From Flavipsychrobacter stenotrophus (lineage in GTDB: Bacteria; Bacteroidota; Bacteroidia; Chitinophagales; Chitinophagaceae), in NCBI GenBank assembly GCA_947371715.1, contig CANBQQ010000173.1:1-6865 (forward strand): a DNA stretch of 6,865 nt. Reading direction: 5' to 3'. Position numbers and translations under genes: made by a program. Positions within the stretch are counted from its first letter, which is position 1; every line of letters begins with the position of its first letter. Below the pieces are notes generated by a model that was not told where the DNA came from, did not search any database, and saw only the letters and a list, made by a program, of their open reading frames with translations. This document shows positions 1 to 4,813 of the stretch, one piece after another.

Positions 1-381
1 CATGGATATAATCGCACTACCGGCGATCTGGATGTTTGGCTAAAACCTGACAATGAAAACAAAAAAAGTATTTTAAGGTGTCTTGAAAAGTATGATCTTG
101 AAATTGAATCACTTCAACAAATAAATGAACTTGATTTCAGCCATGCACTTGTCTTCAGCCTTGGTGATGAACCATATAAAACTGATTTTCTAACCAAAGT
201 GTCAGGGGTAAGTTACGTTGAAGCGAACAATGAAAAAGTTCACTTTGATCATGAGGGGATTAAAGTACCTTTTATTAATTTGAATCACCTTATACTCACA
301 AAAATGTCAACAGGCCGCGGAAAGGATAAAGTCGATATAGAGAAACTACAAGAGGTGGAAGCGAAAAGGAAGAAACAGTAA
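1..381 (+). CDS. Nucleotidyltransferase-fold protein (DUF6036/MNT-like), 5'-truncated by the window edge
   Basis: The plus-strand frame is open from base 1 to the TAA at 379-381, giving the last 126 residues of a longer protein. It starts with HGYNRTTGDLDVWL, the form of the nucleotidyltransferase core in which a (G)GxAxxxHG loop leads into a G-D-x-D metal-binding pair (visible D9 and D11). The later DFLTKVSGVSYVEA stretch (about residues 62-75) and the end RGKDKVDIEKL fit stand-alone MNT-type proteins often annotated nucleotidyltransferase or DUF6036. Substrate and role are unknown; some relatives belong to toxin-antitoxin pairs, but no partner is visible. The GTG at 199 is in frame but would remove the DxD motif, so it is not the real start. 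A hand count gives 32.5% G+C for 61-300 against 47.5% for 481-600 in the next gene, a possible sign of acquisition. It converges on the DUF4846 gene 8 bases away. Confidence 0.72.
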   Translation, partial: HGYNRTTGDLDVWLKPDNENKKSILRCLEKYDLEIESLQQINELDFSHALVFSLGDEPYKTDFLTKVSGVSYVEANNEKVHFDHEGIKVPFINLNHLILTKMSTGRGKDKVDIEKLQEVEAKRKKQ

Positions 382-389
382 ATCCCCCC

Positions 390-1202
390 CTAAAACCGCA
401 TAAAATGCTCACTCGTAAACACGCATTCGGGTGTTCTTATCTCACCTTCATTCAATTCATACCACGGGCTTAGCTTTCCATTCATAGGATTAGCCAGTAA
501 CTGCATTTGCTGCGCCGGCATAAACCCCTGTGCCAGCAGGTATATTTTATGACCATCCTTATCTTGTGCCATATCCATAACCAGCTCTACATGCCCGGGT
601 GTGCCGCCCCTTGCCAACAGATCTCCGGGTCGTACGTCCCGCCACCCTATTTTCTTTAGCTCCCTGCTTAGCGATAACGAACCACAGTAACTATAGATCA
701 CATCCATATAGGCGCTTAAGGTTGCGCTGTCATCTCTTGGGGCAGCACTCTTTACCCATTCCGCTTTATTACCCTTCACCGCTATCCTGTAACCCTGCGC
801 CCATTTACTATAAGCTGCCACAAACCCATTAGTGAGTGTAAATCGTATACTGTCTTGCAGTCCTGCTTTAAATAAATAAACCGCACGCATATGCATAGCC
901 ACATCTGCACACTGCTGCAGGTCTTTATGTCCAATAGGCATATCAATTACGGCCACATACACACCCGGCTTATCTTTTACACTCCCGTCAAAATAGTGCA
1001 CCTTTTCGCCGTCAGCCAGCAGTGGCACATGTTGCAGGTAACTCGCAAAAGAAGTATCATTCCACACAACACGTGTATATCCTTCAGGCAGCAGCACTCG
1101 CTCCTTTATCGTCTTCCCCTGCGGATCGATTAAGCTCCTCTGCTGAACAGGATGGCAGGAATAAATAAATAGAATGAACAATAGCAAGGAAGTGTATCTC
1201 AT
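390..1202 (-). CDS. DUF4846 family lipoprotein
   Basis: This 270-residue protein is placed in the DUF4846 family of Bacteroidota. The first 16 residues form a lipoprotein signal: MRYT, a hydrophobic run, then the lipobox IYSC with Cys16 as the likely lipidated residue, so the protein should be membrane-anchored in the envelope. The ATG at 1202 is preferred over the in-frame TTG at 1220 because it places the basic residue and hydrophobic core at the very start. Family-like stretches are YTRVVWNDTSFASYLQ (about 43-58), VAVIDMPIGHKDLQQCADV (about 83-101), and a C-terminal GWRDVRPGDLLARGGTPGH (about 186-204) followed by a hydrophobic strand. The Gly-Asp then Pro-Gly-His pattern, with a Cys in YSYCGSLSL before it, recalls NlpC/P60-type folds, but catalysis is not shown. 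The biochemical function is unknown. The convergent neighbour leaves no room for a hairpin terminator. Confidence 0.85.
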   Translation of the reverse strand: MRYTSLLLFILFIYSCHPVQQRSLIDPQGKTIKERVLLPEGYTRVVWNDTSFASYLQHVPLLADGEKVHYFDGSVKDKPGVYVAVIDMPIGHKDLQQCADVAMHMRAVYLFKAGLQDSIRFTLTNGFVAAYSKWAQGYRIAVKGNKAEWVKSAAPRDDSATLSAYMDVIYSYCGSLSLSRELKKIGWRDVRPGDLLARGGTPGHVELVMDMAQDKDGHKIYLLAQGFMPAQQMQLLANPMNGKLSPWYELNEGEIRTPECVFTSEHFMRF

Positions 1203-1272
1203 AATAATGGTTCCGGACAATTATAAACTATATTTTCAGAGGAATATTATCGAAATGGCAACTATAATTTTG

Positions 1273-1305
1273 TTGGCGGGCCACCTGAATTCAGCACGCC
1301 GCCAA
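1273..1305. repeat. Nested inverted repeat in the divergent region
   Basis: The 7-base arms TTGGCGG (1273-1279) and CCGCCAA (1299-1305) are perfect reverse complements. The 19 bases between them contain a second perfect palindrome, CTGAATTCAG (1285-1294). Neither side is followed by a T-run, so it does not look like an intrinsic terminator in either direction. Lying between two divergent starts, it could be an operator or a structured upstream element. That role is inference. Confidence 0.5.
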
Positions 1306-1419
1306 TAATTACCTGCTTATTTCTTTACCGAACTACCCATTCAAAATAAAATCTTCATTTTTTTTAGAAAATTACTAACGTTTCTTCCTCATTTATCGTC
1401 TTAGTATATAGGAACAGTT

Positions 1420-1469
1420 AAAAAACGACATTCTGAAGTGTTAATTTAATTTTGGTAGTGTCGTTTTTT
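1420..1469. repeat. A/T-rich inverted repeat upstream of the sigma factor gene
   Basis: The arms AAAAAACGACA (1420-1430) and TGTCGTTTTTT (1459-1469) are perfect 11-base reverse complements with 28 bases between. T-rich sequence continues to 1480. It resembles a terminator, but no gene runs into it from the left, and the centre holds a -7 promoter box, so a regulatory site around the promoter is more plausible. Confidence 0.5.
1447..1454 (+). promoter_or_regulatory. Candidate Bacteroidota -7 promoter box (TANNTTTG)
   Basis: TAATTTTG matches the Bacteroidota primary-sigma -7 consensus TANNTTTG at all fixed positions and points toward the sigma factor gene. Transcription would start near 1461, giving a leader of about 130 bases before the ATG at 1590. 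No clear TTTG -33 box lies 17-23 bases upstream; that stretch is the A-rich arm of the inverted repeat. A single short match in AT-rich DNA can be chance. Confidence 0.4.
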
Positions 1470-1589
1470 TTGACTTTTTTGCATCGTATTTAATCTTAAA
1501 ATCTCCTCTATAGCGAACATACTTCTACTTTAACATTATTGCAAACAACAGTTGGCACCCCTATATGCCACGTTCTAAAAAGTAGATTT

Positions 1590-2168
1590 ATGCAGTTATC
1601 CCAGTATTCTGACGCCCAGTTAGCCCATGCCTTCACAGAAGGTAATGAAAGAGCCCTTGAAGTACTCATTACTCGTCACAAAGACAAAGTATATACCTCT
1701 ATATACATGTTGGTGAAAGATAAGTACCTGGCTGAAGACATTTTTCAGGATACCTTCCTAAAGATCATTAAAACCATAAAAGGTGGCCGCTATTCCGAGC
1801 AGGGCAAGTTTCTGCCTTGGGCAATAAGAGTGGGTCATAACCTTTGCATGGATCATTTCCGCCGCTCCCGCCAGCAAATACCTATCTCCCTGCCCGATGG
1901 TCAGGATATCTCTATACTTTTTGGTGCCGGAGATATGGCTTCCGATGGTATCGAGACCCGTCAGGTACATGAAAGCGTACGCAAAATGGTTGAATTACTA
2001 CCCGAAGAACAGAGAGAAGTTATTGTATTACGCATATATGCCGACCAGAGTTTCAAACAGATATCTGAGCTCACAGGCGTAAGCATTAATACTGCCTTGG
2101 GTAGAATGCGCTATGCACTGCTCAATTTGAGAAAAATGGTAACTGATAACCAAATGGTTTTACGTTAA
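1590..2168 (+). CDS. ECF-type RNA polymerase sigma factor (sigma-70 family)
   Basis: This 192-residue protein has the two-domain layout of extracytoplasmic-function sigma factors. Region 2 covers about residues 15-95: DKYLAEDIFQDTFLKI (about 44-59) is region 2.2, which binds the core polymerase, and FLPWAIRVGHNLCMDHFRR (about 74-92) covers 2.3-2.4, which melts and reads the -10 element. After a linker, region 4 starts at LPEEQREV (about 137) and contains the helix-turn-helix FKQISELTGVSINTALGRMR (about 155-174) that reads the -35 element. The ATG at 1590 gives the usual start just before YSDAQLAHAF; the in-frame TTG at 1539 adds 17 residues unlike the family. No anti-sigma factor gene is adjacent, so control is likely transcriptional or from elsewhere. 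The next gene, rsmE, starts 24 bases later. Confidence 0.93.
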   Translation: MQLSQYSDAQLAHAFTEGNERALEVLITRHKDKVYTSIYMLVKDKYLAEDIFQDTFLKIIKTIKGGRYSEQGKFLPWAIRVGHNLCMDHFRRSRQQIPISLPDGQDISILFGAGDMASDGIETRQVHESVRKMVELLPEEQREVIVLRIYADQSFKQISELTGVSINTALGRMRYALLNLRKMVTDNQMVLR

Positions 2169-2180
2169 TAAATTTTTTCT

Positions 2181-2188
2181 TTATTTTG
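2181..2188 (+). promoter_or_regulatory. Possible -7 box immediately upstream of rsmE
   Basis: TTATTTTG differs from TANNTTTG at one fixed position and is followed by CA, a context common at Bacteroidota promoters. It ends 4 bases before the rsmE ATG, so a transcript from it would be leaderless or nearly so. No -33 box was identified. It may be chance in a T-rich gap. Confidence 0.28.
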
Positions 2189-2192
2189 CAGA

Positions 2193-2921
2193 ATGCCCAA
2201 TCTCGCTAGATTTTATTTTAATGGAAAATTAATAGAAAACGAAACGATAACCCTCGATGATGCAACTGCCAAACACATATGGCAGGTGTTGAGAATGGAA
2301 GCTGGTGATGAACTGAGGATTACCGATGGTAAAGGAAACGTTGCTGTAGGAACTATTAGAAGTGCCGAAAGACACAGGTGCGATGTAGTGCTGCAGCAGG
2401 TTACACTTTCTGCACATAAACAATACAGCCTGCACCTTTGCGTGGCCTTTACCAAAAACAATAGCCGCAACGAATGGCTGCTTGAAAAAGCTACTGAGCT
2501 GGGTGTCACATCCATAACACCAATCTCCGCAGCAAGGTCAGAAAAAGTGCATTTCAGGCAAGAGCGTTGGGAGAAGTTGTTGACCTCTGCCCTGTTACAG
2601 TCTCAACAGGATTATATGCCCGAACTGTCTGACATGATGACTATCGCTGAAGTAGTAAAAAAGTTCAGCCACCTCAAAGACAAGTACATTGCCCATTGCA
2701 TTAATGAGCAACCAAGAACACCATTTGCCGAAATGTTAAAGCCGGGCACAGAAACTGTTATTCTTATCGGTCCTGAAGGGGATTTCAGATTTGATGAAGT
2801 AAGTTTGTGTATGGACAACGGTTTTAAACCCGTAACACTGGGCAACCAGCGCTTACGCACAGAAACCGCAGCCATAGCAGCTTGTGCGCATTTTAACATG
2901 ATCAATGATGGGAAGGATTAA
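2193..2921 (+). CDS. rsmE: 16S rRNA (uracil(1498)-N(3))-methyltransferase RsmE
   Basis: RsmE is a SPOUT-class (trefoil-knot) methyltransferase that uses S-adenosylmethionine to methylate N3 of U1498 of 16S rRNA in the small ribosomal subunit. At 242 residues it has normal family length. An N-terminal PUA-like RNA-binding domain is marked by HIWQVLRM (about 28-35). The catalytic domain shows NEWLLEKATELGVTSI (about 93-108), ISAARSEKV (about 111-119), LIGPEGDF (about 191-198) and LGNQRLRTETAAIAA (about 216-230). The last two form the cofactor-binding knot. The second glycine of the common GPEGGF is Asp here, which I believe is frequent in this phylum. It lies 24 bases after the sigma factor gene, and its end overlaps the next start by 17 bases, suggesting translational coupling. 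Confidence 0.95.
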   Translation: MPNLARFYFNGKLIENETITLDDATAKHIWQVLRMEAGDELRITDGKGNVAVGTIRSAERHRCDVVLQQVTLSAHKQYSLHLCVAFTKNNSRNEWLLEKATELGVTSITPISAARSEKVHFRQERWEKLLTSALLQSQQDYMPELSDMMTIAEVVKKFSHLKDKYIAHCINEQPRTPFAEMLKPGTETVILIGPEGDFRFDEVSLCMDNGFKPVTLGNQRLRTETAAIAACAHFNMINDGKD

Positions 2922-3597
2922 GATATTTGTTCTGTTGGCCTGCACCTTGTTTACAATGCAGGTGTCTGCACAAAATATAAAACTGGCACTGCTTGTCTAC
3001 AATGGCGGCGGCGACTGGTATGCCAATCCTACTTCTTTAAAAAATCTTGCAGCCTATTGCAATGAACAATTGCATACTACTTTCAGCCTGCAGGAAGCAA
3101 GAGTAGAAGTAGGTAGCAACGAGCTATTCAACTATCCCTTTGTGCACATGACAGGTCACGGCCGTTGGGCGCTAAGTGATGCTGAAGCTACCAACCTGCG
3201 TAAATACCTTGAAGCCGGTGGATTCCTGCATATTGATGATAACTACGGCCTTGATCCTTACGTTCGCCCGGCGCTAAAGAAAGTATTCCCCGAACTGGAA
3301 TTGGTAGAGCTGCCATTTACCTATGCCATCTATCACCAGAAGTTCAATTTCCCTAATGGCCTCCCCAAGGTGCATGAGCATGACAACAAGCCCCCTAAGG
3401 GATATGGCCTTATCTATAAAGGCCGCCTGGTATGTTTTTACAGCTACGAGACCGACCTCGGTGATGGCTGGGAAGACTACGAAGTACACCACGACTCCCC
3501 CGAAAAACACATAGCTGCCCTGCAAATGGGTGCCAACCTGTTACAATACGTTTTCAGCAGTGCCGATAAAAAGGCTGACGCACCCGTTGCACCATAG
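2905..3597 (+). CDS. Secreted DUF4159 domain protein
   Basis: This 230-residue protein fits the DUF4159 family, thought to have a fold related to class I glutamine amidotransferases; its function is not established. A Sec signal peptide (basic MMGRIK, hydrophobic core, likely cleavage after VSA or VSAQ near residues 20-23) sends it to the periplasm or beyond. Family-like stretches are YNGGGDWYANPTSLKNL (about 32-48), YPFVHMTGHGRWALSD (about 77-92), GGFLHIDDNYG (about 105-115), LPKVHEHD (about 153-160) and FYSYETDLGDGWED (about 178-191), which cover nearly the whole mature protein. ATG codons at 2905 and 2908 are adjacent and either could be used; both lie inside the end of rsmE in another frame, pointing to coupled translation. 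The last 12 residues are low-complexity and probably flexible. The stop is followed at once by a repeat-rich gap. Confidence 0.87.
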   Translation: MMGRIKIFVLLACTLFTMQVSAQNIKLALLVYNGGGDWYANPTSLKNLAAYCNEQLHTTFSLQEARVEVGSNELFNYPFVHMTGHGRWALSDAEATNLRKYLEAGGFLHIDDNYGLDPYVRPALKKVFPELELVELPFTYAIYHQKFNFPNGLPKVHEHDNKPPKGYGLIYKGRLVCFYSYETDLGDGWEDYEVHHDSPEKHIAALQMGANLLQYVFSSADKKADAPVAP

Positions 3598-3607
3598 TAA
3601 AGACAAG

Positions 3608-3636
3608 GTGCTGGGCGTAGACTCTGTCGCAGTTTA
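3608..3636 (+). repeat. Hairpin unit 1 with GTGCTGGGCG head
   Basis: GTGCTGGGCG (3608-3617) is followed by TAGACT (3618-3623), a 7-base loop, and AGTTTA (3631-3636), which pair with one G-T wobble. The same 10-base head recurs at 3642-3651, exactly 34 bases later, leading into a different stem. Confidence 0.55.
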
Positions 3637-3641
3637 TCCCT

Positions 3642-3667
3642 GTGCTGGGCGAAGTCTCCCGACTTCG
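3642..3667 (+). repeat. Hairpin unit 2 with GTGCTGGGCG head and TCCC loop
   Basis: The second GTGCTGGGCG (3642-3651) runs into a perfect 7-bp stem, CGAAGTC (3650-3656) and GACTTCG (3661-3667), closing a TCCC loop. The head is conserved between units 1 and 2 while the stems differ. Confidence 0.7.
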
Positions 3668-3678
3668 TCCTATCGGTA

Positions 3679-3696
3679 GGGAATCTCCCGATTCCC
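3679..3696 (+). repeat. Hairpin unit 3, TCCC loop
   Basis: GGGAATC (3679-3685) and GATTCCC (3690-3696) form a perfect 7-bp stem around TCCC, the same loop and stem length as unit 2, which ends 11 bases upstream. The stem sequences differ, apart from a closing pair C-G next to the loop. Confidence 0.7.
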
Positions 3697-3721
3697 GAAA
3701 ACAAAGGTTCGCAACTCGACG

Positions 3722-3747
3722 CTCACCGTCGTGAGAATTAGCATAGC
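3722..3747 (+). repeat. Hairpin-8-TAGC element (copy J)
   Basis: CTCAC (3722-3726) pairs with GTGAG (3731-3735) around CGTC. Eight bases (3736-3743) then separate the stem foot from TAGC (3744-3747), the layout seen in the other copies in this window. Confidence 0.55.
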
Positions 3748-3818
3748 ACGCTCATGACAACATAATTTAACGAGTCTCCGACCATAAATGTTCAGGAAGG
3801 GTAAAACAGCTCGTTATC

Positions 3819-3846
3819 TGTTCCGGAGGGACAACCGGGTTGTAGT
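3819..3846 (+). repeat. Hairpin-TAG element (copy G)
   Basis: TGTTCC (3819-3824) pairs with GGGACA (3828-3833) around GGA, with one T-G wobble. TAGT follows at 3843-3846, 9 bases after the paired foot, or 8 if the next A is counted with the stem as in copy E. The GTAG-AAAAC context resembles copy E at 6113-6121. Confidence 0.5.
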
Positions 3847-3878
3847 AAAACGTAACAAAAATGGGCCTCGCCTCGACA

Positions 3879-3898
3879 GGCAATGTCATTGAATTAAG
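3879..3898 (-). repeat. Left arm of a 20-base inverted pair
   Basis: GGCAATGTCATTGAATTAAG here is the reverse complement of 4011-4030 with 19 of 20 bases matching. The outer flanks each contain a small hairpin: GCCT/AGGC with a CGAC loop on this side, CCC/GGG with a GTCA loop on the other. The pair encloses 112 bases holding copies A and C, an arrangement like a REPIN (two REP sequences in opposite orientation). Confidence 0.7.
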
Positions 3899-3907
3899 CA
3901 AATGAAC

Positions 3908-3955
3908 TAGCTCTGAAAGAGCGTCCTCAATAGCGTAGGGCGTTTTAGCCCTACG
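3908..3955 (+). repeat. Composite two-hairpin element (copy A)
   Basis: TAGC opens the element. GCTCT (3910-3914) pairs with AGAGC (3918-3922) around GAA. Eight bases (3923-3930) lead to TAGCG (3931-3935), which merges into a second perfect 8-bp stem, CGTAGGGC (3934-3941) and GCCCTACG (3948-3955), with loop GTTTTA. Copy B at 5962-6007 has the same plan with different stem bases that still pair. Confidence 0.75.
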
Positions 3956-3977
3956 TCAGAAACTACCATACCACAAA

Positions 3978-4003
3978 GCTCTGAAGGAGCGCATTCAATA
4001 TGG
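3978..4003 (+). repeat. Hairpin-8 element (copy C)
   Basis: GCTCT (3978-3982) pairs with GGAGC (3986-3990) around GAA, including one T-G pair. Eight bases (3991-3998) follow, then TATGG in place of TAGCG. It looks like a decayed relative of copy A and lacks the second hairpin. Confidence 0.5.
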
Positions 4004-4010
4004 AAGAATC

Positions 4011-4053
4011 CTTAAGTCAATGACATTGCCCGTCAGGGGTTCCCCTTATCTAG
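4011..4053 (+). repeat. Right arm of the inverted pair, with hairpin and TAG (copy I)
   Basis: CTTAAGTCAATGACATTGCC (4011-4030) matches the left arm inverted. CCC (4029-4031) and GGG (4036-4038) can pair around GTCA. From CATTG to TAG (4051-4053) there are 27 bases, the same distance as in copy E, which also begins CATTGCCC. The stem foot is weaker than in the other copies. Confidence 0.5.
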
Positions 4054-4157
4054 GTGCATTAGCAACTTTTCGACATCTTCTATCAGATCTCTGCCCCCAC
4101 ACCTAACCCAGACCCGCCAATCCATAGAAAATTACATTATTCCCTGTAACTTTAAGT

Positions 4158-4745
4158 ATGAAAAACAGACTACCCGCTAATCTACTATTCATAGGCATAA
4201 TAATATTTTTATGCTCCTTCCTCATCCCTAAAGGATGGCGTATCTCCGGCTCTGCCCCCGACAAATATGAATTGGGGCTTTTCAAGATCAACGGCCATGA
4301 AGGCAAGGCCTGTGGCGTTATACGCGCAAGTAAAAAGGAATACTTTGGAGACGAATACGCTTCACTCATACAAACCATATCCTCTCAACACTATTTAGGG
4401 AAAAGGATAAAGATGACCGGCTACATGAAATCGCGTGGAGTAACCGCATGGGCGGGCTTCTACCTCAGGGTAGATAAAGAGGGCAGCAAAGAACCCATAT
4501 CATTCGATAACATGCACGATCGCCCGATAAAGAACAATACCAACTGGACACAATACGCTATAGAGCTGGACGTACCACTGAACGCATCTAAGATCACTTT
4601 TGGCGCCTTGCTTCACGGCCCGGGTCAGGTATGGTTCGATGATATCAACTTCGAAGAAGTTGGCCCGTCAACCATCGTTGTTACCGATGTTATGTGCGAC
4701 ACCTCCCAAAAGCGACTGCCCGAAAACCTGGGTTTTGAGGATTGA
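4158..4745 (+). CDS. Membrane-anchored protein with a carbohydrate-binding-like beta domain
   Basis: This 195-residue protein begins with one hydrophobic segment (about residues 9-23, NLLFIGIIIFLCSFL) that is a signal peptide or N-terminal anchor; the Cys inside it is not in a good lipobox. The rest resembles a jelly-roll, ligand-binding-like domain that I recognise mainly as the C-terminal part of some AraC-type regulators and as stand-alone proteins. Key stretches are GYMKSRGVTAWAGFYLRVD (about 88-106), ISFDNMHDRPIKNNTNWTQY (about 114-133) and GPGQVWFDDINFEEV (about 154-168), then a short tail ending LPENLGFED. No DNA-binding domain or catalytic motif is visible. Its target is unknown; sugar binding is inferred from the fold type and from the glycosyltransferase gene 68 bases downstream. 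The repeat-rich gap upstream makes co-transcription with the DUF4159 gene unlikely. Confidence 0.7.
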   Translation: MKNRLPANLLFIGIIIFLCSFLIPKGWRISGSAPDKYELGLFKINGHEGKACGVIRASKKEYFGDEYASLIQTISSQHYLGKRIKMTGYMKSRGVTAWAGFYLRVDKEGSKEPISFDNMHDRPIKNNTNWTQYAIELDVPLNASKITFGALLHGPGQVWFDDINFEEVGPSTIVVTDVMCDTSQKRLPENLGFED

Positions 4746-4779
4746 TAGTTTGATAACCGCCCACCGCAGAATTATTTTC

Positions 4780-4787
4780 TATCTTTA
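4780..4787 (+). promoter_or_regulatory. Candidate -7 box upstream of the first glycosyltransferase
   Basis: TATCTTTA matches TANNTTTG except for the last base and is followed by GC, a common context at Bacteroidota promoters. Transcription would start near 4794, about 20 bases before the ATG at 4814. A TTTG at 4749-4752 lies 27 bases upstream, longer than the usual 17-23 spacing, so -33 support is weak. Confidence 0.35.
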
Positions 4788-4813
4788 GCCCGCGTTCCAA
4801 TATTTAATTACAT

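Larger units (their letters stand above)
1203..1589. other. Divergent intergenic region, no gene
   Basis: These 387 bases separate the start of the DUF4846 gene (leftward) from the sigma factor gene (rightward), so both promoters should lie here. I see no convincing coding frame. It holds a GC-rich nested inverted repeat (1273-1305), an A/T-armed inverted repeat (1420-1469), a perfect TANNTTTG box (1447-1454), and long T-runs around 1357-1365 and 1464-1480. No full-consensus promoter for the leftward gene is evident; the nearest one-mismatch -7 boxes on the minus strand are at 1218-1225 and 1259-1266, each without a clear -33 partner. Confidence 0.7.
3598..4157. other. Repeat-rich intergenic region, no gene
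   Basis: These 560 bases have no convincing coding frame. They hold at least nine small inverted or hairpin elements: two tandem units sharing GTGCTGGGCG, a third TCCC-loop hairpin, a CTCAC/GTGAG hairpin, a TGTTCC/GGGACA hairpin, a 20-base inverted pair, and two GCTCT hairpins inside that pair. The last 100 bases or so (about 4055-4157) show no repeat. TAACTTTA (4147-4154) is a one-mismatch -7 box next to the following ATG. Confidence 0.8.

Noticed and set aside
599..1133. Plus-strand open frames at 599-832 and 891-1133
   Set aside because: Both are antisense to the DUF4846 lipoprotein gene and give low-complexity products without family features.
1203..1220. TTG start of the DUF4846 lipoprotein at 1220
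   Set aside because: The ATG at 1202 gives a compact lipoprotein signal; the extra six residues do not improve it.
1420..1480. Intrinsic terminator
   Set aside because: The arm-plus-T-run shape fits, but the loop is 28 bases, the stem is mostly A-T, and no upstream plus-strand gene reads into it.
1539..1589. N-terminal extension of the sigma factor from TTG at 1539
   Set aside because: The added 17 residues do not resemble the family start, and the ATG at 1590 gives the usual N-terminus and length.
2213..2905. Minus-strand open frames at 2213-2515, 2229-2435 and 2612-2905
   Set aside because: They are antisense to rsmE, whose motifs cover the whole stretch.
3477..3704. Minus-strand open frame spanning the DUF4159 end and the hairpin repeats
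   Set aside because: Half is antisense to DUF4159 coding sequence and half consists of inverted repeats; the product has no recognisable features.
4103..4378. Minus-strand open frame of 91 codons
   Set aside because: It overlaps the start of the anchored beta-domain gene in antisense and has no family features.
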